From positions 2,728,501 to 2,792,500 of the forward strand of contig CM061097.1 of assembly GCA_030770545.1 (NCBI GenBank): a DNA stretch of 64,000 nucleotides, in the 5' to 3' direction. The notes beneath the pieces were generated by a model. That model had not been told where the DNA came from. It did not search any database and was given only the letters and a program-made list of their open reading frames with translations. Shown here piece after piece: positions 26,901-38,115 of the stretch (position 1 is its first letter; each line of letters begins with the position of its first letter). Source of the DNA: Macropodus opercularis (taxonomy: Eukaryota; Chordata; Actinopteri; Anabantiformes; Osphronemidae). The position numbers and the translations under genes are program-made.

Positions 26901-29900
26901 CTCACCCTAACCACCTCCATCTCCCTGTCTGTGCCCCCCTTTAACCTAAAACAGCAGGTATTCTAGGGCAGGTTAAATGAGAAAGCAAGCGTGTATCAGG
27001 TGTCTGTAATTTTACCTCTCTGTGGACTCGCAGCGTGTCTTCTCTAGTGTCGCAATGCCCCTCCATCCCCACTTTCATGAACTCACACACAAACGATGGA
27101 GACCTGAGGTGACGCCATAGTGTGTTGAGGATACGTGTAAATGAAAGTGTGAACCCATGTATTGGCACATGCATTTTCTAGCACAGTGAAATATTTAAGC
27201 TACTCCATCTATGCATGGCATGTGTATTCATCCACGTTTTCAGTGTTGTGTCATGAACTCATTTGTGGAAGTGCAAAATCAGTATGATTTCTGAAAAGAA
27301 GCACAAATAGACTTGATGGGGCGGAGATTGAAAGAGTCTGATGTAATGAAAGCAGAACGGGCCATTGGTGAAGTATATGACTGAGCGGATGAAGCGTGCG
27401 TTTCCTCCCAAACATCGGTCCCCTTTGAACAACCGTGTACATGATGTATTTCATTACTGTGTGTGCGCGTAAACCCAGAGCCAGTGTTTCTGACACGATG
27501 CTGATGAGTCCATACTGAAAGACGTTACCTGACGGTGGCCATGCAGTAGCGCGTTGCAGTACAGTATATGAAGCCAGGGCTTCTTAAACGACACATGTAT
27601 GAGTGTGTGCGTGTGCGCCTGCATGCTTGTGTGTACATGCTGAGAGGCAGGCCTGTGGTTAGGTTACATCTCCCTGCAGCGCAGCAGAACAGTGTCTTGT
27701 TGCGTCATACTGAGTATCTTAATAACAGGCTAAACCACAAAGGCCATCCGCTGCTCTATTTTTCATTGCAGTGGTACAGGGATGCAGCATTGATGTATTA
27801 TGTTGTCTAAATACAGTAAATGAAGCTTATGAATTCCAGTTTTACATGGACTGGGTAAAAATGGGATTTGTGGCTCTCCGCTGGAAAAAAAGAACATATA
27901 CCGTATAAGCAGTTTGTGGGTTGACGGTACGAGGTTTAGTTTTTGTTTTATGACCGTTGCCACAAAATAAACACGACATATAGTTACTATCTCTGGGTCT
28001 GGGGCGGTCAGGACGCGGCAGAGCTACAGTAGCAGACTGTTCTGTGTGCAGTCAGACACCCCCACCGCCATCCCCCAGCCCTCACAGCATGCAGCTTCCT
28101 TGCCACAGGAATTTAATTGCTCTGTAAACAACCCTTTTTGTTTTGTTGCGCACTGTTTGCTCATGCACACAAGATGTATTAAATGCTTCGGTCCTGCCGT
28201 GAACAGAGAAGAATGTCACATCGGACAACAACAAAACTCTGATTTGATACGGGCAGATTAAAAGAAGCCGTGTGTAGAACCGAATGTTATCTCTGCCAGG
28301 ACAGGCCGCTGGTATGAAGACAGGAAATAGTCTCGTCATCGTTTTATCATCACGGTATTATTGTTATTATATCACTTTCCTTTTCCTGTTGCTATATAAA
28401 GTGATCTTGTGATTACAGTTTTTGTGTGTTAACCATTCTTTGTTTCTCGTTCGTTCCCAGACATATGAGCGCCAGTTCAGAATGCCTGAGCAAAGAGAGG
28501 GAGGCCTACTACAACTACTCGAAGATCACACCCCGCCCAAACACCAGCTTCGCAGCCCTCTCCTTCCTGCACACACACTCTCCCACACACAGCAAACACA
28601 GCACCACAGCCTCTCGCAACAATTCCAACACGCTCATGCACACCAACACCAAATCAATTCCGACTGGATCGCGTCTACGGCACCTTCTGCGACCGGGCCT
28701 GCAGAATCCGGCACATGCACAGCTAGAGAACTGGCAGCAATCGGCAGGAGCTCTCTGCTCGATCAAACCCAACCGTTCCCGCGAAGTGCGACACGAAGCC
28801 CTTCACCTCAGAGATCCCTGACTCCAGACCTGCAGTTGCCAGTGGTTACAGATGCCAGTATTCTCAACCTGACCTCCCTCAGCAGGTATAGTTCAGTTTC
28901 CTGTGGGATGGACCTTATCAAGAACCACATGTGATTACTAGGCCAAAAACATGTGCATTATGTACAGGGGATAGAAGCATCCAAACTGTGTGTGTGTGTG
29001 TGTGTGTACTATGTCATATTTTATATATTTGAATTGAGTGTTACAGCAGTTTTTAATAGTAGGAGTCATTTGGGGGTACCCACTCTCATATTTCATGAGA
29101 CAAAAAATAATACATATTTACTCTTGTAATGATTGTAGGGCATTGACATTCCTTGTTATCATTTCTCTTTATTCGTCTCTCTAGGGGGAGGGGTTTGCAA
29201 GAAGTCAGTGAGCAGCTCTTTGGGAACATTAAGAGGAAGTATGGCAGGAAGGACTCCCAGAGGGTGCTCTGTACTCCCCATGGTGCTGACATACCGTGGG
29301 CAAGACAGTCAGAGAAAGGACTGGAGAGCCCAACTCATTTAGAGGAGAGGCAGAAGTACAGGCAAGATGAGAAAGCTGAGCGATTCCAAGAAGAAAGGGA
29401 GGACAGGAAAAAAGAGGAAAGAGAGCGAACAGTTGGGAGGAGAGGGGATGAAGAAGACAGAGGGATGCCCATTCTGACAGAGGAAGGGAAAGGAAGAAAG
29501 AGGCGAAGGAGGCCTTCTTTGGATGAGTCCTTTTCTATAGAGGAGCAATCACAGGAACGACAGGATTCTGACACTCCAGAGAAGCACCACCCTTGGCCCC
29601 CACAACCCAAAGTAGCACATAAAATGGAGAGTCACAAAAATGATTCTCGTCTCTCAAGTCAGCCTGATGTGAGTGGAGAGAAGATGGAAAAAGTGGAGAG
29701 GCCAGATAAAGGCGATAAAAGAGAGAAAGGAGAGAGAGTAGATAGGACTGAAAGAGAGATGGTTTCAAGTGCGCCTGACCCAGAGTCAGGTCTGAGTGCA
29801 AACAGAATTAAAAAGAACCCAGTGGGTCGTCCTAAAGCTAGCACAGACACCCTTAAACACAAGGAGTCTGCTCATAATCATATCAGTAAACTCAGTCTTA

Positions 29901-32900
29901 ACACGAACCCCAGACTTCCTAGCCCAATCCCCAGTCCCAGGGGAAGCATCAGTCCTAGCCTCAGCCCCAGTCCTAAACCCAGGGCCAACCTTAGCCCTAG
30001 TCCCAGTCCTAGGCCCCGGGTCGCATTGAGTCCTAGCCCCTGCCACAGCACCAGCCCCATAGGCACTTCCAGGCCAACAAAGGCCAAGGACAGGTTGTCC
30101 TACCTGAAAGCTAAAAGCCATGCTACCCTCATGTCACCTCAGAGAGACAACCGAAGTAGCCCTTTGGCCCTCACTGACCCTCCTTCAGCTTTCCCCATCA
30201 CGCCCTCCAGCCCTCTCTACACGAACACTGACAGCCTGACCGTCCACACACCTATCAAGAGGAAGCGAGGACGCCCCAAGAAACAGCCACTTCTAACAGT
30301 GGAGACCATCCACGAAGGCACCTCCACGTCCCCTCTGAGCCCGCTGGCACAGGAAACATCAGCGGGGCTAAGTCGCAGGAGGAAGACACATACTCCAAAC
30401 ACGTTAGTGCAAATGGCCTCCGCGACCACCAGCGTCAGTTCTAATAGCCTCAAACTAAAGCGTGGCAGGGGCAGTTCCAGGCCAGTGAGTAAGGTAAAGC
30501 TGGGGAAAATGCAGAGCATCCTCAATGAGATCCTTTCAGGAACGGGTCAGAATGGCAGCCTGGCTCTGAAGTCGTCTTCTGCCCCTGTTTCATCAGCTAT
30601 GAGCGCCATGGCGTCCACCATCGAAGCTCGGCTGGGAAAGCAGATAAATGTCAGCAAGAGGGGAACCATTTACATCGGTAAGAAGAGAGGGCGAAAACCC
30701 AGAGCAGAAAGCCAAGGCTCCAACCTTCCCAAAACCACTAGGGACAAGCCGCTTCTGTCCATATCCAGTCTGTACGAGAGCCCTGTAGTGCCTTCCACCA
30801 CCTCGTCTCCCAGCTCCAGTGCTCCATGTATAAGAGTCAGCCACTCTGATGCTACTATGCCCAGTTTGCAGCCCATCTCAGCCCTGCCCTCCAAGCCAAC
30901 AGGCAGGAGCTTCCTCTCTGGGGGGTGGAAGCTGTCTCCTCCACGCCTGCTGGCAAATTCTCCTTCTCACCTGTCTGAGGGGGCATCAGTGAAGGAGGTG
31001 ACCCTGTCCCCCATCAGCGAGTCCCACAGCGAGGAGACTATTCCCAGTGACAGCGGGATTGGGACAGACAACAACAGCACATCCGATCAAACAGAGAAGG
31101 GCCCCGCCTCTCGACGCAGGTGCAGTAGATGTCCACGAAGCCTGTTCCCCTTTCTCAAACCGTGATTTGAAAACCAGATTCACACACACACAAACATTTT
31201 AATATGGCTTTGTGTTGTTTTCCTGCAGGTACTCATTTGATCTGTGTGGGTTTGAGGCAGCAGAGGCAGCAGCCCTCGAGGCATCCAACAGAGGCAGCAG
31301 AACACACTGTGAACGGCAAGTAGCTGCTGTTGACAGCTTTCTGTCACAGCAGGAAAAGAAGCAAAAGCATCATCGGAGGAAGAGGAAGTGCCTACAGAGC
31401 CGGGACCATCTCCATTTCCTCTCTGAACTGGAAGAGGTTAGAGACAGTTTGATGCTGTGATGCTGTGTGATTTACACAATATGGCGTATTTCCTTCAATG
31501 TTTCCCCTTTTCTACCTTCCTACAGGTTGTGTTGAAGCTCCAGCAACTACGAGTGTCTCACAGACGTTACAACTGCTACCCCCAGCACCCATATCCCTCC
31601 ATCTTCCGCCTCAACTTCCATCATTACTACCCTGTGACTTACGACTCGTACCCATGTGACTCCAGCTCGTACCTCCGCAGGAGTGCAGACCTGAAGGTTA
31701 AGAGGAGACGCGGACGTCCAGCCAAAGCCAGTGAACCCATCACATCGAAGCTGCCTTTTGTCCAAGGATATGGCTATCCGCTGGCGGGGGGAAATTACTA
31801 TGCAGCACCCTACGCGATGCCTTATGCACCTCCTCTGAGTCTGGGCTACTTTCCCCCTGCACCTCCATTTTACCTGCCTCACCACTCGCTAGGACCTGCA
31901 CCTCCATCTCCCTTCATGAGGCCTGCTGTTCCTCCTCCCAAGGCCTTCCATCCCAGTGGACACTCTAAGCTCCAGCCTGGGGCAAAGCTTCGCTCTGCTA
32001 GTGGTCCACTCCAAGGACCCTCTGTTAGAGGAGAGGGCTTGAGCTCTCTGAGCAGTGGCAGTGCAGCTGGTCTTGCAGGAGTTCGCCTCCATAAGAGGAA
32101 GCACAAGCACAAACACAAGCACAAGGATGAACCTCTCCTTTCACCCCGAGACCGACAGGAACTGGGTGGGCTCTTCAGTGGAGCTAAGACCAATGCACGC
32201 CTCAGCATGCTGAGTGACAGGAGGGATCTGGCCAATCAGGGCTCTTCAAAGCATCCTGAGAAGCAGAGGGGCAGTGGTAGAGGCTCGGGCCTGGGATCCA
32301 GCTTAGAGATGCTTGAGCTGGACCAGCTGTCCACACACTCACTTGGGGACAGCCAGTTCCACTCCCATCAGGCTGGCCAGCCATTAAACAGCTTTTTGAA
32401 CAGCTTCAACAGCCAGTCGCAGCGGTCAGAGTCGGGTTCTAGCCTCTTTTCGGGGTCACGCGAGGATGAGTGTGGTGAGAGGAGCAGGAAGATGCGGCTC
32501 ACTGTGTTTGGAGATCAGGGCTTAATGTCATTCCAAACTGCCAGGCAGGAGCCAGGACAGATGAACAAGTGCTCCAGTCCGTCCCTCACTGGTAAGAACC
32601 TCTGACGTAAGGGTTACAAGATGCTGTTTGAAACTACACTGTGCATTTACTAATATTAACGAGAATGTTTCTTTTTTCTTATTGACTCTGACAACATGGT
32701 AGAATGCATTTCTTAAATGATGTGCTGGAGCTTGGAGGTTTGCCCAAACTGCAATAACTGCCTTGTTTCCATTGACACTGAAAGCCATTCACTTATCACG
32801 GATGCGCCTTAGCCATGGAAAGTTCAATGATATGAAGCCTCAGCACAAAATGTCGAGCTGACGTTCAAAACAGAAAAGTAGGAATATAAATACGAGTAAA

Positions 32901-35900
32901 ACATCTGATGGTGGCATCTGTACATAAGTGTTTTGATGACGTGACTTTCTCTTTTCACGTTCACTTTGACCACTTTAGCTAATCACCACTCGCGTAACAT
33001 GTCCTATGTGGGAATAAATAGCCTGGATACGTAAACGCAGTGACATAGTGAGGCGGGGGGATGTCAACATTTGGAGAATGTTTGTAAAAATGACTGGTTC
33101 ATCATTGGTCCCTGTTTATAGGCATTGTTGTGCAGATTATGAGTAAAATCAGACGCTTTAAGGGTCCCTACCAAACTAATGTGTATGTTGTGTTCTGCTG
33201 TGTTTGAGCACATCTGGCTGAGGATGTGGAGAACGTAATGCATGGATGGAGACAACTATAATTCACCAATCTCTCCTTCCTGCCCTGACTCCCTCCTTTC
33301 CTTCTCCTGCCAATGCCTTTGCCAGAGATATATTATTCACACAGTGTGATTTATTTTCTACAGACACGCCGTAAAAGGCCCTTGCCTGTGTTAAAAGAGC
33401 TGGCTGGCAGCCAGGGGTTTAATGACTGGGGTCTAGTCCAGTGGCGGGAGGAGAAGCCAGGGGCTCAGTTAGAATACACCCCCCACCCCAGGGGATCCAG
33501 GACGGATGATTCATGTACACACCGTGCACCCTCCCTACACACAGTCTGCCACCCCTTCAACATTATTCCTCCAGTGTTGTCACACCGCTTCTGCTTTCTA
33601 TGTCTTTCCTTTTCACCTTGTGCTCCTTCCTCTGCCTCTCTCCCACATACATACGCAGACTTCCCCTTGTTTCTCCGCCTCTTCCTCCCCCTCCCCCCTT
33701 GAATCGCTCTTTTCCTTCTCCCCTTTCTCCTCATGCTTTTCCCCTCCCCCCTCTCTCCCCCTTTCCCCCTGCCCCTCCTCTAGCATGACTTATTGCTTCA
33801 CTTCACAGCTTTAGGCCAATTAAAACATGTGCATGTGCATACGCACGCATGCTACACAACCACATGTGTAGATGCCCACTCTGATGCACACAGACAGTTC
33901 CACATTCACTAACTGATGCAGATGCAAATTACACGAGCATAGCTGGGCCCTTCCTTAATAGGACAACTTTATCGTCATTTACACAGTTTTACTTCTTTGT
34001 GCACGTGTGTCTGTCCTCAGTAATCAGCAGATCCCACTACAGCTGGCAGCAGTCTCTCATATGCATATTTGCATAAAAGCAGGTCCTCTTCTCCTAAATT
34101 ACCAAGCATCATTTGGTGGGTGTCACGTGGCTTGTTGTAGCACATGCACAGAGCAACACTCTCACTAAATAATATACATCAAGGATCACGTTACTTTGTC
34201 TGAAACCTGGGCTCAGTCACTGCAGGGGGAAGTGGATAAGTGAACACGTATCTCTGTGTAGTAGCGACTTCCTATTCAACAGAGAACCAGGTCCTCAGTG
34301 CTATACGGCCCCTCACACTGCTGAAGGTCACTGGTTTTATGTTCCGTGTATACAGCTCATAAAATTCAGCTACTTTGTAGTGCGTGCGTGCGTGTGTGTC
34401 TGAGCCCATAAACTGCTGCTTAGTGCTTTCTGCATTAGACTAATTTCACTCTCTGTTCCAAAGTCTAGAGCAACATTGATATGACACGTTTCTCATATTG
34501 TTTTAAATCAAGGATCTTAAGTCATTCTTGATTTTTCTTCTTTTTTAAGCAAACTCCATCTCACCACTTTAAAATGTTCCCATTTCATTTTAAACAAATA
34601 TTCGGTGTGTGCTTCAACACTTCACATGGCACGTTCACCCCAAACATGACTCGCTGAAGGAATAAATATTTCCAATACTCTCATTGTCTTGTTCATCACT
34701 TTTGACATATTTACCTGTGATCTGTTTTTTGACTTAATGCAGTCATTGTGTGTTGGAGCGCTGCAGAAACCTGCTGCTAGCAGGACTCTGGAGGAGAAGA
34801 GATGGTGGGGGAATCCACAAATAGGAGTAAAGGCTCAAGCAAAAGAGACCATGCGTGTTGTCTGCGCACTGCTTGGGGACTAGTGGCTGACTGTGCTTTT
34901 CCACCATTTTGGCTGTGGCTCAGTCTGAGCCCTGGGAACAGTGCCCAGACACAGAGGAGGGGGGAGCAAAGAAATGGGACAGAAATGGGAAACAAAAAGA
35001 ATGACAGACACGGACCAAGGCTGGGGAGCGGTTTTTGAAATGGAGAAGGAAATGAAATGCTGCAGTGTTACCAGTTTAATTGAAAATTAGAGAGGAGCAT
35101 ATTGCCGCCCATGAAGAGAAGAGAGGAGAAGAGAATAAGAGTGATGAGGAAAGGGGGAAGGAGAAAGGATAGAGCAGCGTGCAACGGCATACTGCCCAGT
35201 TCACCAGTGGAAGAAAACAATATGGTTCCAGTTTCTTCTGCTCAGCCATTCTGAACTGCTGAATTCATTATCTGTGCATGTCGGGCATGTGCGTGTATGC
35301 ATGTGTGTTTTTGAATTTGTGTGTGTGTGTTTGGCTTTTTGGCAGCCTGTGCTCCAGATGCACAGGGTTGTTATTGTGAAGCGACATTAAATGGTTGAAG
35401 GAGACATTTCTGTGGGTTTCCTGCTAGCAGAATGGGATCTCCTCCTCTCCCCTCTCCTCCCTGCTCTCTAGTAGACAATTACAGGATAGGATCTGCTCTC
35501 CTGGCTCAGCTGGGCTTTGAAAGGCTTACATGAATATGTCAAAATTAGCAGGAAGCTCTTGAAGCAAAAAAGACATTCTCTCCATGAGTTAAATTGGCAT
35601 GATGTCTTTCCTGGCCTTTCCAAGGCTGCTCGTTCTGAATGTTAAATCTCGCATCGACTCCTTTCTTTTTAAAGACCTTGCTTTGCTACGTGTTTACCTT
35701 GTGGTGTGTCACGTCACTCATTCTTGCTGTCTCCTCTCCCAGGTGTTCCCAGTAAGCGGAGGTATAAACGCCGTGAAGTGGAACAGATTCAGAAGGACGT
35801 AAGGCGAATGCATTCTTTGAACTTTGAGCATGTGCAGAAGATCCTGCGTGCAAAGCGCCTGCAGCGACAAGCCAAAACGGGAAACAATGTCATCAAAAGA

Positions 35901-36248
35901 AGACCTGGACGGCCCCGAAAGCAACCCTTGGAGAAATCACAGCCAGTCTGTACGAGGGAGGAAGATCCGGCCGGCGGTCGGGCCTTGGATATGTTGGCCA
36001 GCAGGAAAGGTGACGGGAGGACTCTGGGAATGCCCGTCCTGGAGAGGTGCGATGACCTGCCAGGTAGGCAGAGCCTCAGGCCGAGCCTGACCCCCGAGCC
36101 TCTGGAGTTCTCCAATCACGACTCCATCTCTGCGACCATCGAGACTGTAGTGCATCAAGCGCGGTCGGTGCCTCCGCTGGCCAGAGCAGGGAAGCGCAGA
36201 GGCAGGGGCCACAGCAGGGATGAATTATGGGCTCCTTCCAGCCAGTAG
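16853..36248 (+). CDS. setbp1: SET-binding protein 1 (AT-hook chromatin protein), six coding exons
   Basis: A large nuclear protein. In mammals it binds SET (a PP2A inhibitor) and AT-rich DNA and regulates transcription. Exons: 16853-17287, 28461-28885, 29185-31119, 31229-31436, 31526-32591, 35743-36248. All junction phases agree and give 1524 aa (human about 1596). An in-frame TGA at 16829 supports the ATG at 16853. Visible: N-terminal block EEQEFSIKEASF and LENYICPPEI (about 63-120), a charged K/R/E region (about 310-420), a Ser-Pro repeat (about 531-581), AT-hooks near 644-652, 1059-1067 and 1408-1416, block LGKQINVSKRGTIYIGKKRG (about 770-789), degron DSGIGT at 909-914, a Lys/His run (about 1187-1200), and the C-terminal KILRAKRLQRQAKTGNN block. 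It lacks the long C-terminal proline run I recall in human. An extra 18-residue mammalian segment before TYER was not found. Confidence 0.96.
17288..28460 (+). other. setbp1: setbp1 intron 2
   Basis: An 11.2-kb interval bounded by a phase-0 donor (GTAAGT at 17288) and a phase-0 acceptor (CCCAG at 28460). It is rich in short CA/GT and pyrimidine tracts, including (AC)n at 21369-21390 and (GT)n at 23880-23911. I searched for a small exon matching the human segment before AYERP and found none with both splice sites. Open frames here are low-complexity. Confidence 0.7.
23880..23911. repeat. (GT)n microsatellite
   Basis: About 16 uninterrupted GT units in setbp1 intron 2, the source of spurious Cys/Val and Thr/His frames. 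Confidence 0.93.
29917..30066 (+). repeat. setbp1: Ser-Pro repeat coding tract in setbp1
   Basis: Within the third coding exon a run of degenerate hexamers (AGTCCT, AGCCCC, AGTCCC) encodes repeated SP dipeptides over about 50 residues (roughly 531-581), interrupted by Arg, Lys and Leu. It is a potential array of proline-directed phosphorylation sites and looks like an expanded coding minisatellite. I do not recall an equivalent in human SETBP1. Confidence 0.8.
31049..31066 (+). other. setbp1: SETBP1 phosphodegron / mutation-hotspot motif DSGIGT
   Basis: Encodes Asp909-Ser910-Gly911-Ile912-Gly913-Thr914 within the context PSDSGIGTDNNSTSD. It is identical to the human segment where D868, S869, G870 and I871 changes cause Schinzel-Giedion syndrome and occur in myeloid disease. 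The motif fits the beta-TrCP DSGxx(S/T) degron that controls protein turnover. Confidence 0.93.
32592..35742 (+). other. setbp1: setbp1 intron 5
   Basis: A 3.15-kb phase-1 intron between the Lys/His-rich exon and the final exon. It contains a strongly pyrimidine-rich tract at about 33,560-33,790 and purine-rich sequence near 35,110-35,170. No supported exon was found within it. Confidence 0.85.
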
Positions 36249-37221
36249 ACCTGCAGAGAGAACCGCTCTGGAAGCAGACAGAGAGCAGTTAACAGAGTTC
36301 GTTTCAGGCCTATCAGATGCAGTGCCCCTCAATTTGGGACTTCTCGATGCACTTTGACTTGTTTCTTCTCTCTGAATGGTTGCGAGGACTAAAGTGGCTC
36401 AGCAGAGAAGAAGGAGGATGGAGCACCTGTGGAACCATCCCTCTGTTTCCTCAACCCAACCAGAAATGAGCCTTTTAAGGATTCATTGGACCTTCACTTA
36501 CAACGGCACTATATGGTACTATTTGATACTGAATCTGATGCTATAAAAGTGTGCGGTACTTATGATAGTGTAGGATATTACGTGATTCTTTATGTATATG
36601 ATACAGTGATGTGTATGGTACTTTATGATACTGTATCTGAATGTGGCTTTAGCCATATATTTACCAGCAAGGGGAGGGGGAGTGGTTCATATAAAACTGT
36701 GCAGCTCTGCTTACTTTTGCCTTTCTGAGGAAGCTTGTCAAAGACATGTGGGATATGACAGCAGTAATTAATCCACCTTTTCCTCTTACCTATCCCAGTT
36801 TTTGCTCCCTGCTCCATCTAGACCTTCCTTGTTTTTTTTGCTCCCTCCGAGAAGTAACAGATACTTCCTGGCAGCTCCTCACCTCGGGCCCCCCTCCCTG
36901 CTCGACACTTACCCCCATTCTTTCGCCCTCCGGGGTGCCTCCCACTCAACTTCATCTCCCTTTGTCCTCTCATCTACTCCCAGTCATGTTTTACATCTCC
37001 CTGTGCTTGCTCTCCGTCAGCCTAACCCCTTGCCTCATTTATTTCTCTCTTCCTGCTCAGGCCTGTCCTGGGCAGCGACGTAAAGGCAATATGGTGGATG
37101 AGACTGTCCCAGACTGTACATAGACACAAAGTCCACTGTTGCCTGCCTTGTAGAATGGGACACCAGCTCACAGACATGTACTGGCATACAGTATATCAAA
37201 TAGAATTGTTGTACCATAGAC

Positions 37222-37227
37222 AATAAA
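37222..37227 (+). terminator. setbp1: Proximal setbp1 polyadenylation signal
   Basis: AATAAA about 1.0 kb past the setbp1 stop, followed by a T-rich and GT-containing stretch. It would give the short 3'UTR form. Confidence 0.55.
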
Positions 37228-38071
37228 AATTGTGTATTATTTTATAACCAAAAACAGACATGGGTGTGACTCAAAACTAGTTTGTTTTCCGACAGAAACA
37301 GCCACATGTACTCATTCATGAACTCATTTTTGTGTGTATATCCAGGGGGCACTGCATATCGGAGGAATATCAGGTGTGTTTTTTGGTAAACCTTAAAATT
37401 GGTTTAATGCACTATGAAAAACCGAACATTTCCATCAATCAAATGCAGCACTTACATGCTTGTTCCAGCCTTATGTTTGGCCTTCGACGGTGTGGATATC
37501 CGTTCCAGAGAGCACGCATTCTTCTAATCAATTTGTATATGCAGGCTGCGCAGCCAAAAGCGTCAAGTCCCGGTCTGAATCGTGATTGGACAGTTCAGCA
37601 GAAGAGGGCTTACAGTCAGTGTTTTTGAAAAGCTAATCCCAGTCTTTTAACTTAACATGATTTTCAATCCATGTCCCTGAAAGTATTTTTGGAAAGTAAA
37701 TCCAGTATTTAGATTTAGAACCAAAGTCTCAGTGTGAGGATGTGTTATTTAAAGGAATCTAAATCAGAGTTTGACAAACCTTCCACCATGTTGGCACCAA
37801 TGTAAAGTTTACCTATGTGCCCTTTAGAATGTAGCCACCTTGGAGTTTTTCGTGTCAATATGTTAAGTCTTTGTTAAACTCTGTCTACAGTATCTGTGAC
37901 TTTGGTGAATGCTTGGTATTTTTTCAAATAGGTATTTCAGAATATAAGCAATGGATCAGTGTTTCTCCTGCAACTTCGTTGAACTTTCGTTTATGGAAAT
38001 TCAGTTTTCTTTGGGTGGGGATTCTCAGTTGCAGCAGTTCAACTTGTGCCTTATGTTTCTTTCGCTCACAA

Positions 38072-38115
38072 ATTACATTTGATCTGAAAAATATCAAAGA
38101 GTGCCCCAGAAATTG
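38072..38115 (+). repeat. 44-bp duplicated segment, copy 1
   Basis: From ATTACATTTGATCTG to CCCAGAAATTG. It matches 41258-41301 at about 41 of 44 positions. This copy falls in the putative long setbp1 3'UTR. Flanking sequence is not obviously shared. Confidence 0.75.

Noticed and set aside
33364..33480. Possible setbp1 exon reading TRRKRPLPV after a CTACAG acceptor, reminiscent of human TRKKPAAV
   Set aside because: The preceding exon ends in phase 1, but this reading needs phase 0. The correct phase hits a stop at once, and no good donor follows.
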